Shown here piece by piece: positions 38,238 through 49,100 of a DNA stretch of 64,000 nucleotides. The DNA is from Janthinobacterium sp. Marseille. Lineage in GTDB: Bacteria; Pseudomonadota; Gammaproteobacteria; Burkholderiales; Burkholderiaceae_D. The DNA lies in assembly GCF_000013625.1 (NCBI RefSeq), contig NC_009659.1:2604001-2668000 (forward strand), in the 5' to 3' direction. Numbering within the stretch: position 1 is the stretch's first letter; the number at the start of each line of letters is the position of its first letter. A model generated the notes under the pieces. It saw only the letters and a list, made by a program, of their open reading frames with translations. It searched no databases and had not been told where the DNA came from. The position numbers and the translations under genes were made by a program.

Positions 38238-38702
38238 CTAGGCGACATCATCTTCCCGTATCTTGCTCCTGTACCGTCCCGGCGACATCCGCACATAACG
38301 TTTGAAGAAGCGCGCCAGGTGCGACTGGTCGGCATAGCCGCAGGCGAAGGCAATTTCTATCAGGGTGAGATTCTCCTTACGCAAGAGTATTTTCGCTTTC
38401 TCGACCCGCAATATTTGCAGGTATTGATTCGGCGTGACCCTGGCCGTTCGGCCAAAACGTTTGAAGAAACTGGTCCTGCTCATACCCAGGGTGGCGGCCA
38501 GCTCGGCGATCTGGAAGCCGCCGTGCAAACGATTATAAAAATAGTCATGTACCCGCTTCATCTGCGCTTCTGACAATGGTGCCTGGCCGTTATACGCAGC
38601 AGACGGACCGGCCATATTCACCTGCTTCGCCAAGACATTCGCCACGATAGTCCAGGCGATATAGTCACTACTCAAATTGCCGTTTTCTGTTTCATCCATC
38701 AT
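38238..38702 (-). CDS. Short AraC-type regulator (DNA-binding half only)
   Basis: 154 residues from the ATG at 38702; an ATG at 38729 would add nine. The double HTH is complete: FQIAELAATLGMSRTSFFKRF, TPNQYLQILRVEKAKILLRKENLTLIEIAFACGYADQSHLARFFKRYVRMSPGRY. It aligns along its whole length with the C-terminal half of the 338-residue AraC regulator at 42051, including the segment before the HTH, but the N-terminal sensing domain is missing. No remnant of it was recognised upstream. It could be a truncated paralogue or a constitutive partner. Confidence 0.85.
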   Translation of the reverse strand: MMDETENGNLSSDYIAWTIVANVLAKQVNMAGPSAAYNGQAPLSEAQMKRVHDYFYNRLHGGFQIAELAATLGMSRTSFFKRFGRTARVTPNQYLQILRVEKAKILLRKENLTLIEIAFACGYADQSHLARFFKRYVRMSPGRYRSKIREDDVA

Positions 38703-38729
38703 GTTTTTGCCGGAATACAAAAAGTACAT

Positions 38730-39553
38730 TCAATGACGCGAACCAACTCAATATCCGCAAGAAGACGGCGCCCGGCCGCCAGGCAGATTGCGCAGCTTGA
38801 TTTTTATGTGTTGTGAATGAAGAAAACGATGGCCACGACAAGGCCGCACCATCGAAGATGGACGTACACCGGACAAGGTGAATTTCATTGAATGCTTCCT
38901 GAATTCCTGGTTGCAGAAATACCATTTGACGCATCGCACCAAGTCATGAAGACCACCTCTGCGGGTGGTTTTATGTTGGTGTTTTCTGCATCTCCCTATG
39001 CCTCGGCTTAAGCGTTAGCGTGGACCATTGTCCAAGATGGCGTTCAGGAAATATTTGACGATCATCCAGATCGAGAATGATCGTCCGGAAATCTGATCGA
39101 ATAGGAAATGCGACGAATAGCGCCGCTGGCGGAAGTGTGGAAGAACGACCTGGACCATCAAGCACTCGCCCAAGAGCACACACAACCAAGGGAATGGCAT
39201 TCAAAAGTGAGCCGTTTTGAACGATATTAAAAATCAAAAATAGCGGTTCACGGACATACAAGCACCCTATGAAAATTCAAGCAAATACGCGTCATGCACT
39301 TTTGCTCCGCATGCGCATTCTTAGCGCCAAGACAATTTTCTCTAAAACATAAATTTAAGTACGATTATCCAAAATATGAACGATAGTTAAATATTGGAAA
39401 TAGCTATTTACAGATAATCCTCACAAGACAAGAACATTCTTATTGCATTGCAGTAACAAATGTTTTTGGCGGCACGCATTCCCCAAAAAGTTTTGCGTCG
39501 CCTTGCAAGCCGGCTCATCCCAGCCGGATCAACATTGTGAAATCGGATTAGCC
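38730..39553. other. 824-bp gene-poor, AT-richer region
   Basis: All frames carry only short open stretches without family resemblance, ending in scattered stops on both strands. One hairpin on the plus strand (ACCACC-TCTGC-GGGTGGT then TTTA, near 38952-38974) could be a weak terminator. The base composition is lower in GC than the flanks in 39240-39450. It may be decayed DNA or a regulatory region for the autotransporter; I see no supported gene. Confidence 0.4.
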
Positions 39554-41866
39554 ATGAAAACCTCTACGCCAAATTTGTACAAACGTTCAATCACCATTCC
39601 ACGTCGGTATTGCCTGACCCGGTCAGCCCAAAGCGCCCTCGCCATGCTGCTGTCATTGGGCACAGCGCCAGCGATGGCGCAGGTCTTCATAGAGAATGAC
39701 GAAGTCGTCAACGTACCGGGTACGCAAGCATCGCCATGGAATGTCGGAGAAGTTCTGGTTGTCGGTAGCAACGGCAGCGGCGAACTCAATATCAATGCGG
39801 GCGGTATCGTCAACGCAGACGGTTTGCAGATAGGTGGTCCGGGCAGTACCAGCAAAGTAACGATAGGAGCAGGCGGGCAAATCAATCTCAACAACCTGAC
39901 CGTGGTCGGCTTTACCGGTGAAGGTGAATTACGCATAGAGGCCGGCGGCATCCTGCGCGACAGCATGGGGTATATAGGTTTTAACCGCACTGCGCCAGGC
40001 AGGGTGCATGTCACGGGTACAGGTTCGCGCTGGGAAAATGACGCGGGAATAACCCTTGGCTACAGTGGAGAGGGCTTATTGCGCATTGCCAATGGCGGCG
40101 TCGTTTCCACCCCTTTTTTGACTATCGGGGAATTTCGTAATGCGAACGGTACATTGGTAATAGGCGGTATGCCGGACGCAGCAGCGGAAGTAGCCGGCAC
40201 ACTGGACGCGCCAACGGTCTGGTTTGGCTTCACCAGCGGCCAAATTATCTTCAATCACCTCAACGATGATTACATCTTTTCGCCCCTCGTCTTCGGTACC
40301 GGCGATGTGTATCAAATGGCCGGCACGACTATCCTGACCGGCGCAAATGAATACTTTGGCCGTACTACGGTCTCGGGCGGCACGCTGGCAGCCGGCGCGG
40401 CCAACCGTTTCAGCGCCAACTCGGATTACACGGTAACAGCCGGTGGCACGCTCGACACCCGTGGCTTCCAGCAAACGTTGCTGAGCCTGGACAATGGCGG
40501 CACTATCAATATCGCCAGCAGTGGCTTGAACAATGTCCTGACCGTCAGTGGCAATTACAACGGCCACAGCGGCAACATCATACTTAACACTGCACTGGGT
40601 GGCGACGACAGCGCCACCGACAAGCTGAATATTCAGGGCGATACGACCGGCACTACGACGGTCAACATCAACAATATCGGCGGGGTCGGCGCCCTTACCG
40701 GTACCGGCATCAAGATCATCGACGTGGCCGGTGCTTCCAACGGCACATTCCAGCTCAAGGGCCAATACCGCATCGACAACCTGGCGGCAATGGTAGTCGG
40801 TCCATACGCGTATACCCTGCAACAGAACGGCGTCGGCATTCCAGCCGACGGTGGCTGGTATTTGCACTCGCGCTATCAGGCCGGCGTACCGACGTATGAA
40901 AGCTATCCACAAACCTTGCTGGCGCTGAGCAGCCTGCCCAGCTTGCAGCAGCGCGTCGGCAATCGCATGTGGGCAGAGCCGGATGCAAGCGCCGCGGCGA
41001 CTCGCTATGGCAGCGGCAAAGCCGGTACCGGGATGTGGACCAGTATCGAAGGTCGGCGCGATAACATCAATCCTGCGCGCTCGACATCCGCAGCCGACTA
41101 CAACACGGATATCTACCGGATCCAGGGTGGCATAGACGGCTTGCTCTATGCAGACGAAAGCAGCGGTCAATTGATCGCCGGCCTCTCGGCACAATATGCG
41201 AACGGCCGCAGCGCTGTATCCTCGCCGGCAGGCAATGGCCGCATCAACACCGCCGGCTACGGCCTCGGTGCCAGCCTGACCTGGTATGGCAATAATGGCT
41301 TCTACGCCGACGGACAAGTACAGGCCAATTTTTACAATAGCGATCTCAGCTCGCCGACCGCAGGCATCAGCCTGGCCAAAGGTAATGATGGCCGGGCCTA
41401 CACGGCGTCGATCGAAGCCGGCCAACGGATTCAGATCGAACCCGGCTGGACGCTGACACCACAGGCGCAACTCAGTTATAGCACGGTGAAATTTGATGAT
41501 TTCACCGATGGCTTCGGCGCACGCGTATCGCTGGACCAGGGTAGCAGCCTGCGCGCGCGCCTCGGCCTGTCTCTCGATCATGAAAAAGTATGGCGCGACG
41601 GCAGCGGCAAGGCGAACCGTCAACATACTTACGCCGTCGTGAATCTCTATAACGAATTCAAGGATGGCACGCAGGTCAATGTGTCCGACATCAACTTCGT
41701 CAATCGCAATACGCGCTTGTGGGGTGGCCTGGGCGTCGGTGCCTCCTATAGCTGGGCGGACGGGAGATACATGATCTACGGCCAGGGCAGCGTCAACACC
41801 AGCCTGAATAATTTCGGTGACAGCACCTCGCTGGGTGCGACCGTCGGACTGAGGATCCTGTACTAG
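39554..41866 (+). CDS. Autotransporter (type Va) with beta-helical passenger
   Basis: 770 residues from MKTSTPNLYKRS (ATG 39554); an upstream in-frame start is not supported. Extended signal peptide, cut after APAMA (residue 42). The passenger (about 43-480) is rich in GGxL/xIGxxG repeats (VVGSNGSGELNINAGG, TIGAGGQINLNNLTVVGFTGEG), typical of right-handed beta-helix adhesins with PATR-like repeats. The C-terminal about 280 residues form the barrel, ending LGATVGLRILY. Its passenger should be displayed on or released from the cell surface. It is flanked by two related AraC genes. Confidence 0.9.
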   Translation: MKTSTPNLYKRSITIPRRYCLTRSAQSALAMLLSLGTAPAMAQVFIENDEVVNVPGTQASPWNVGEVLVVGSNGSGELNINAGGIVNADGLQIGGPGSTSKVTIGAGGQINLNNLTVVGFTGEGELRIEAGGILRDSMGYIGFNRTAPGRVHVTGTGSRWENDAGITLGYSGEGLLRIANGGVVSTPFLTIGEFRNANGTLVIGGMPDAAAEVAGTLDAPTVWFGFTSGQIIFNHLNDDYIFSPLVFGTGDVYQMAGTTILTGANEYFGRTTVSGGTLAAGAANRFSANSDYTVTAGGTLDTRGFQQTLLSLDNGGTINIASSGLNNVLTVSGNYNGHSGNIILNTALGGDDSATDKLNIQGDTTGTTTVNINNIGGVGALTGTGIKIIDVAGASNGTFQLKGQYRIDNLAAMVVGPYAYTLQQNGVGIPADGGWYLHSRYQAGVPTYESYPQTLLALSSLPSLQQRVGNRMWAEPDASAAATRYGSGKAGTGMWTSIEGRRDNINPARSTSAADYNTDIYRIQGGIDGLLYADESSGQLIAGLSAQYANGRSAVSSPAGNGRINTAGYGLGASLTWYGNNGFYADGQVQANFYNSDLSSPTAGISLAKGNDGRAYTASIEAGQRIQIEPGWTLTPQAQLSYSTVKFDDFTDGFGARVSLDQGSSLRARLGLSLDHEKVWRDGSGKANRQHTYAVVNLYNEFKDGTQVNVSDINFVNRNTRLWGGLGVGASYSWADGRYMIYGQGSVNTSLNNFGDSTSLGATVGLRILY

Positions 41867-42050
41867 CAATAGCCAATTATGCTGACATGGCAGACATGCA
41901 TATCAGGCGATGTTTACAAGCGAAAAAACCCTGATAAGATGAATTTCAACAACTCCAGCTATGGTTATTTTTGGATTGTATAAATCACCCAGCAAGACCA
42001 TGTGCCGACAAGTCAGTAGCAAGAGGATTTCTTGATCGTCGAGGCGCAAC

Positions 42051-43067
42051 ATGAAACAAGTATTTTCAACTGAAAACAATACTGCGCCACTTCCCCTTCC
42101 CGCGTCCGTTACCACGGAAGAGACAGCTCGCCATCTCAGGCCGTTATCGTCAGCACACTCTGAATATGTCTTGAACGAAACGACACTGGTCCTCGAAAAG
42201 AAACGTGAACTCATCCAGGGCAGCGATGGCCTGGGATGGAACAATATGGTGGCGGCACTCACGCGCAGCCAACCCCTGGAAGATTTCGTCCCTGCCAATT
42301 CTTCCTTGTTTTTCGCCGTCCCGCTTGAGAATATGCCCCTTGCCATCGAAACAGAAGGCAGGGTTCACCAAGCTGAAATGCCGGCCGATAGCCACGGCAT
42401 TATTGCCCCCGGTGTCAGCTACACGGTTGAACTGCAACAGCCTGGCACCTTTTTCTATCTGTTTATCAAGAATGAAATACTGGTTAATGTAGCGGATGAG
42501 ATTTTTGGCAAACGACTGGATGACATTGATATGTTTTCGCCTTTGCAAGAGACGGATAAAGGCTTGCAATCCCTGCTCCACAGTTGCCGCCACATGCTGA
42601 ATGAATCCCACGACAGTAGTTTTCGCAGCGACTATATCGCACAGGCGATTGTGGCCCAGTTCTATTCGAAGCATACGCAGCTACGCGATGTGCCACGGGT
42701 CATGGATAGCAAGGTCCCGCTGTCCCAGGGACAAATGAAACGCGTCAACGACTATCTGCAAGCCAATCTGCACGGCGCCTTCCAGATCGCGGACCTGGCG
42801 GCCAGCATAGGACTGAGCCGGACCGTTTTCTTTGAACGCTTTGTGCATACGATGAAGTACACGCCAAACCAGTATCTGCAAATACTTCGGATTAATCGCG
42901 CCAAGCAATTGCTGCGTGACCGCAAGCTATCGCTGGTCGATGTCGCCTTTGCCTGTGGCTATGCCGACCAATCGCATCTGTCCCGCTTCTTCAAACGCTT
43001 TGTCGGTGTATCGCCGGGCAAGTATCGCGGTGACTTTATTGGCGCCGGCACGGATATGCGAGGATAA
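42051..43067 (+). CDS. AraC-family transcriptional regulator
   Basis: 338 residues. The N-terminal about 200 residues form an unrecognised sensing domain (FAVPLENMPLAIETEGRVHQ, GTFFYLFIKNEILVNVADEIFG), followed by the AraC double HTH (FQIADLAASIGLSRTVFFERF, VDVAFACGYADQSHLSRFFKRFVGVSPGKY). GAGG precedes the ATG. Its HTH half is a close paralogue of the short regulator at 38238. Located just after the autotransporter, which it may control. Confidence 0.9.
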   Translation: MKQVFSTENNTAPLPLPASVTTEETARHLRPLSSAHSEYVLNETTLVLEKKRELIQGSDGLGWNNMVAALTRSQPLEDFVPANSSLFFAVPLENMPLAIETEGRVHQAEMPADSHGIIAPGVSYTVELQQPGTFFYLFIKNEILVNVADEIFGKRLDDIDMFSPLQETDKGLQSLLHSCRHMLNESHDSSFRSDYIAQAIVAQFYSKHTQLRDVPRVMDSKVPLSQGQMKRVNDYLQANLHGAFQIADLAASIGLSRTVFFERFVHTMKYTPNQYLQILRINRAKQLLRDRKLSLVDVAFACGYADQSHLSRFFKRFVGVSPGKYRGDFIGAGTDMRG

Positions 43068-43147
43068 ATACGCACATCGAAGCCCAGGGTATACGTGGAT
43101 TACCTTATCGAAATCCGCGACTTACCCTGGGCCTGGCTGCCCGACTA

Positions 43148-46100
43148 TCAGCGTCGCAGGTTACGCCGCTCCGTATCTGTGAGTTGACGCAATTGCTTTT
43201 CGCTTAAATCCATCTGGCCCAGTACTTCTACCGCACCATTCGGATCATAAGCGGATGGACTCCGGTTGCCGCCATCGTTACGGCGCGGCGCTTCCTCACC
43301 TTCATTACCGAAACCAAGCACCCTTACCGTAAAGATCGAAGGCAGGTTCTTGCGCGCTTCGCTGCGATCACGTTGCACCACATCCTGCGCCGCCATTGCC
43401 GCTTGCGATGCTGCCGCGCTGGCATTGGTCAAGGCACCGATATTGGTCGCTGCGATCACCGGCAAGCCTTTCGCTTCACCCTTGACCTTGATATTGTCGG
43501 CGTTCAGTATCTGCAAGGCGATGATGTTCAGATTGCCTGCAACGCGGATACCGGCGTCACCCGCATTGATGACACCTTCCGGTGCCGCCAGGTCGACGTC
43601 ACCATCACCGACGGTACCGATGCCGCTACCGCTCATGTCGGACTTCTCACGTATGCTCGTGTTGCCGTCCAGGTCGGTGATGACTTCCGGTGCCGTAGGA
43701 ACGCGTACCGTTTTAGCACCACGACCGGCATCGATACCACCACGGCTCGACCAGATTATCTGGTCACTGCCGCGCAGGCTGGCTTCCGGCACAAAGGACA
43801 GGATGCGTGACTGGTTCACCACGACATCTTCCTTCGCGAAGACATTAATATGGCCGGAACCCAAAGTCACCAGGCCATAACCGGGAGGAACACTGGCCCC
43901 CAAAGCGGCAACCTGCAAACCGCCACCAGGTGTCAACACATTGATGTCGCCACCACTCATGGTACGCACCATCATATTATTGGCCGCGACATTCCCCTTC
44001 CATGCATCACCGGGAAACAGGGTGGCGATGGCGGCGTAACCACGGTTATAACCACCGTTGAGCGGCAAATCATTGACGCCCGGTTCATTTTGATTGCGCC
44101 CTGCTTCGCGCAACTCCAGCATGTAAACCTGGCGGATGAATTGCTGTTGCGCCAGTTGCGGCAAGGCCTGGAAGCGGGCCCATGCGGCCAATGGCGTCAG
44201 GTCTTCCCCTGTCATGTCCTTCATATAAGAAACCAGGCCGCGGCGTGTTACCTTTTGCTGCCCACCTGCCCGCGTTTCGACTTTATCCGTCAGGTAAATA
44301 GGCAATACGCTACCGTCGGCGGCTTGCGCTTTCAGGTAATCCGGCATCGCAGCCACCCTGGATGGATCAAGGTAAGCAGCGGCAAATGCGTCATACCCTG
44401 TTGCGCTATTCATGCCACCCATGATGGTGACGGAAGCACCCTGCGACGGCAAACCTTTGATCTGCGTATCGGGCATAGGACGGTTATCAGCAGAGTTGTA
44501 CTGCTGGTTGCCCAGGGTCTGTATCTTCAGGTGATCCGCATAGACATCACGTCCGGCGGACAAGACCAAGGTACCAGGCCCCTCGATATTGATGCTACCG
44601 GTATCAAGGGTACGCGACGGTGCCAGTGCGCGGACATTCGCCATCGCCAGGATATCGTTACCGGCTTCCAGCAAGGTCACATCGCTGGCCCGCACATTCC
44701 GTGCATTAACCCGCATGCCACGAATATCGGTACCGGCGCGCACCCAGGTCTGTTCGTTGGCAGTCAAATCCAGTCCGACGATGGAGCCGCGACCTGCATA
44801 CAAGCGGCTAGGTTCAAAATCACCGGCCAATGGCAATACGTCCGGATTACTCAAGGCACGCATATATGGATCACCGAAATGCGATGCACCGAGCGGTGCG
44901 ATCACGTTCGCCAACACCGCTTCCATAATGGTCTGACCCTGGCCGCCCGGCATGAATGGCGAGGGCATCATCCCGGGTGTGGCATACGGCATCACCAGTT
45001 GTGCTTCATTATCGCCATTAAAATTGAGGCTGCGCAGTTCATCACGGTTTTGCGTTGCAAAGCGGATGTCGCCCTGTGCAATCAATTGCACATCATTGGT
45101 ATTGCCGGCCATGATACGCAACGGCCCCTGTATTTCCAGGTTGCCGTTCAGCGCCACCGCCGACAGCTGGGCCGGGAAGCGGTTGCGGGCCTGACCAATG
45201 AGATTGTCCTGCGCGGTCGTATTCATGCGCAGTGACACATCACGGAATATAAAATCACCCTGGTTCACAAAAGTGATATTGCCGCCGGTAGACACCAGCT
45301 TCAGGGCGGTGCGCTCGGTATAACCGCTCATATAAGCGCCGTAATCCAGGCCGGTCACCACGCCGTTACCGTCATTACCCTTACGTATCAGCAGCGGATC
45401 TATCACTGTTTGCAAGCGCAAATCACCAGCCGTACGCAAGCTGAGCGTAGCGTCACCCAATGCCAGTATCGGTGCCACCGAGAAGGTAAAGACATTGCTA
45501 TCAAGATCACCTTCATTCCATTGCACGGTGACGGTATTGCCAATTGCCGTGTCACCTGCCTTGATGTCACCGCTACCGCGTGCCACGTAATACTGCCCGC
45601 CGCGTATGCTGCCACCGGCCTCCACCGTCATCGCGCCGCCGTTGCGCATTTCCATCAGCATCGCTTCGCTGGCCGAGCGACCGCCACGCATGCGCATGGT
45701 GGTCGGTAAAACTACGACCAGGTTGCCCAGGTCACCACCGGCACTGACACTGACATTACCGCCGCCGAGCGCACCTACACCCTGCTGGAACTGGCCGTAA
45801 TTGATCCACCAGCTCGACTGCTCAGGCGGCAATATCAACTTGCCATAGCTGCCATCAGGCCGGATACCGTACTCATTGCTTTCATACTCGCCGAAGTAAC
45901 GCTGCTCATTCACTGCACCCTGGCGATTCAACCATTCAACAAAACGCTGGCCGGCCGGCTGCGCCTCGATATTTCCTTGCGCACTGATATCCAGGTTACC
46001 GCCCTCGGTACCGTAGCTCGCATTCGGATTCCCGGTCGTGAAATCGCTCCACGTCGTCATATCCTTGCGACCGGCGGTATAGATCACCGACTCCTTGTGC

Positions 46101-49100
46101 GCCAGTGTCAGGTCGCGACCGGCACGCACTTCCAGGTCACCGGTGCCGGTGCGCACCAGCTTGCCCGCCCCGTTGTCTACCGCCTTGTCCGGATCTGTAT
46201 CAGCTGTGCCGATGACGATATTGCCGCTGCCGGCAACTTGTGCGGCCAGCGGTTTCAGCGCCAGCGTATTGGCCGAACCAAGATCGGCACCTGCCACCAG
46301 GCGCAGGTTCCACGACGCGCCTTCCTGCAGGCTGCCGCTGCGATCCGCATTGTCAAAGCCATCGCTCAAATGTCCTTTGATGATCAGGTTGCCGCCTGCC
46401 CTCAGGGTCAGCGAGCCTTCCCGTGCACCGGCAAAATCGCTATGCAAATTCCAGTCGCTATTCATGGTCAGGTCGCCGGCACTTTCAATTGCAATGCCGG
46501 ACATGACTGCGAGACTGGTGCCGAGGCGATTCGCAATCGCAGTGGAAGCGGCATTGAACTGGTTAGCATCACTGATCGCGGTAGCCTTGACCGAATCAAC
46601 GGTGCTGCCATCGAAGTCGGCGACGTTATATGTAGCTACACCTTCCAGTACCGCCGAGCGTGCGCCGATGACATTGACGTTCAGTGCCGTGACATTGATT
46701 TCATTGTGTGCGGCATTTTGTTCTGCCCGTAACCTGAGCTTGCCGCCTTCATTGCCAGCCACATCTATGCTGCCACCTTGCAGGTTCAGCTGTCCGCCTG
46801 CCGCTTCCAGCGTCACGCGGCCGCTACCCAGCTCACCGGTGGCACCGGCCAGCAGTTGTGCACCTGTGTTCATGGTCACGCCATCGCCACCGGTAATGCG
46901 GATCGCGCCACCATATGCAGCACGTGCATCGATCGTGCCGGTAATCGTGATGCTGCCCTGGTCGGCGGTGAGGCCGAAGTCTTCCACCTTGGTCAAACCA
47001 TCGAGCGTGATATCACCCTGGCGTATGCGGAACTGACGCGAACGATTGAAGCCTGCGTTATTCAGTACCTGGCTGAAACCGGCGAAGTCATTCAGTTCGG
47101 CAATGTCCAGCGAGAACGAACCCGCTTTCGCATTCGCCGCGGCTTGGGCATTGATGCTGCCGCCGAGGATGACGGTACCGCCATTCGCCGCCGCTATCGA
47201 CAGGCTGCCGGCATTGCCGCCATCCTTGTGGGCGGCAAGATTGAGCGTGCTACCGGTATTGAGGCGCACATCGCCACCTACTGCGGACAGTTTGATATTG
47301 CCGGCATCGGCGTATTCGGCGACATCGAAGAATTGTTTGCCAAAGCCGCTGACATCGATCTGCGCGCCATCCACCAGCACCAGGTTACCGGCGGTAGCGG
47401 TCATGTCGACACTACCACCGTAGGCGACGATACGACCACCCAATAACACACTCGCACCGGAAAAATTCAAGCGCGAACCGAGGCTGTCCTGCAAATTATG
47501 CTGGCCGGCATCACCACCTGCCGTCGCCAGGATTTGCAAGGCACCGGCGGTCGTGATGTTTTGCACTGCACCGCCACGGCCCGTGAGCAATGGCGTATTC
47601 AGGCTCAGGTCTATCGCACCGGTATCAACACCACCTTTACCGGCCCCGATGATTTGGTCGCGACCATTCAATGCAATGTGATTGAAGCCGGCGAAGTTCT
47701 TTTGCCCTGCGCCGAGGATCAGGGTTCCCGCATCCATGGTGAAATTACCCGTACCCGAACCGCTGGCAGCAAGCTTGGCTCCGCTGTTCTCCAGGGTGAT
47801 GGTGTCGCCTTTGATCACAACGTCACCCGTATGTCCGACGAAGGCCGCGCCATCCAGGCTAACCGAACGTAAGGAGGATGCACCCAGGTCCACCGATTGA
47901 TAAAAATCGAAGCTGGAGTAACTGCGCAAAGTGAGGTTTTTCGAGTTCGCCAACTGTGCCAGCGCTGCACTATCCAGCACCAGGCCGCTGCCGCCACCGA
48001 AACTGATACGCCCTGCAGCCACTGACAGGTTGGTACCTGATACTTGCGCAGAAGCCGCCAACTCCGTGGTGCGGGTCGCATCAATCAACAGTGCACCACC
48101 ACCGTTCAGTACGGCACCGGCACCGACCGTGACGAGGCCACCGCGACTGGTATCAACACCGTCACGTATCACTTTGATTGCATCACCGTTGGCCACACGA
48201 ATCAGCGCGCCCCAGTCTTTGGCGGGGGTGGTCAATACATCGTCGCGTGCGTCTTTGGCGTCGATCACACCATCGAAGTTGTCATCCAGGTTGCCATCCG
48301 GATCGGTATACACCGCCGCTTGCTGTGGCTTCACGATCAGGTTGCCGGTGCTGCTGGAACCACTGCCTTTTGCACTGACGACACTGCCCGCATCAATCGC
48401 GACTTGCTCGGTAGCTGCAAGGATAATTTCCGGACCCGACAATTCCGAACCGGCACCATTCCGAACCACGATATCGGTCGCCGTTACACTCAGTTGTGTA
48501 CCGAGCAGATCTCCTTTACGCGTGCCGCCGATCAGCAAGCTGCCGGCACCGAAGTTGGACAGACCCGCGGCATCAATGATCAGGTAACCGTCCGCCTGCA
48601 ATGTACCCGCGTCCTGGCCTGCACCAACAATGGCGATTTTCTTGCCGGCGATATCCACCAAACCGCCACGACCGTCTTTATCCGCCTGCGACAACAAGGT
48701 GCCATCCAGCGTCAGGTGTGTGGTCGCATCAAACACCACTGCACCACCATCGCGCGCCAGGCGTGGCGTCACCACGTCCTGCCCGGTCAGGCGATACTGC
48801 GTCAGCTTGAAGGCATCCGACGCAAAGAAATTATTCGAAAAAGCTTCGTTGTATTCGGTATATTTGCGTAGTGTCGTACCCGACATCACACGCCAGGCCG
48901 AAGCCTGTGCATCTTCGGTATTGCCATAGGCGCTACCGGCCTTGCCTTGCATAATGATGCTGCCGTCGCGCATGACGATACCGGCACTCACCGGCCCACC
49001 CCACGCATTACCTGTGGCTTGCACTGCAAAGGCTCCCGGCAACAAGGCGTAACGTGCAGGCAGCAAGGTGTACCAGCCTGCAGCCAGGCCGGCACCGCCG

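Noticed and set aside
38692..39261. Small minus-strand open frames (80 and 96 residues)
   Set aside because: No ribosome-binding sites, no motifs, biased composition; treated as non-coding.
40076..41869. 597-residue open frame opposite the autotransporter gene
   Set aside because: It is a shadow of the GC-rich coding strand: no family motifs, and the plus-strand gene has a complete autotransporter architecture.
43850..45235. 461-residue open frame and several others opposite the giant haemagglutinin
   Set aside because: His/Arg/Cys-rich sequence with no domains, typical of antisense frames over Gly/Asn-rich repeats.
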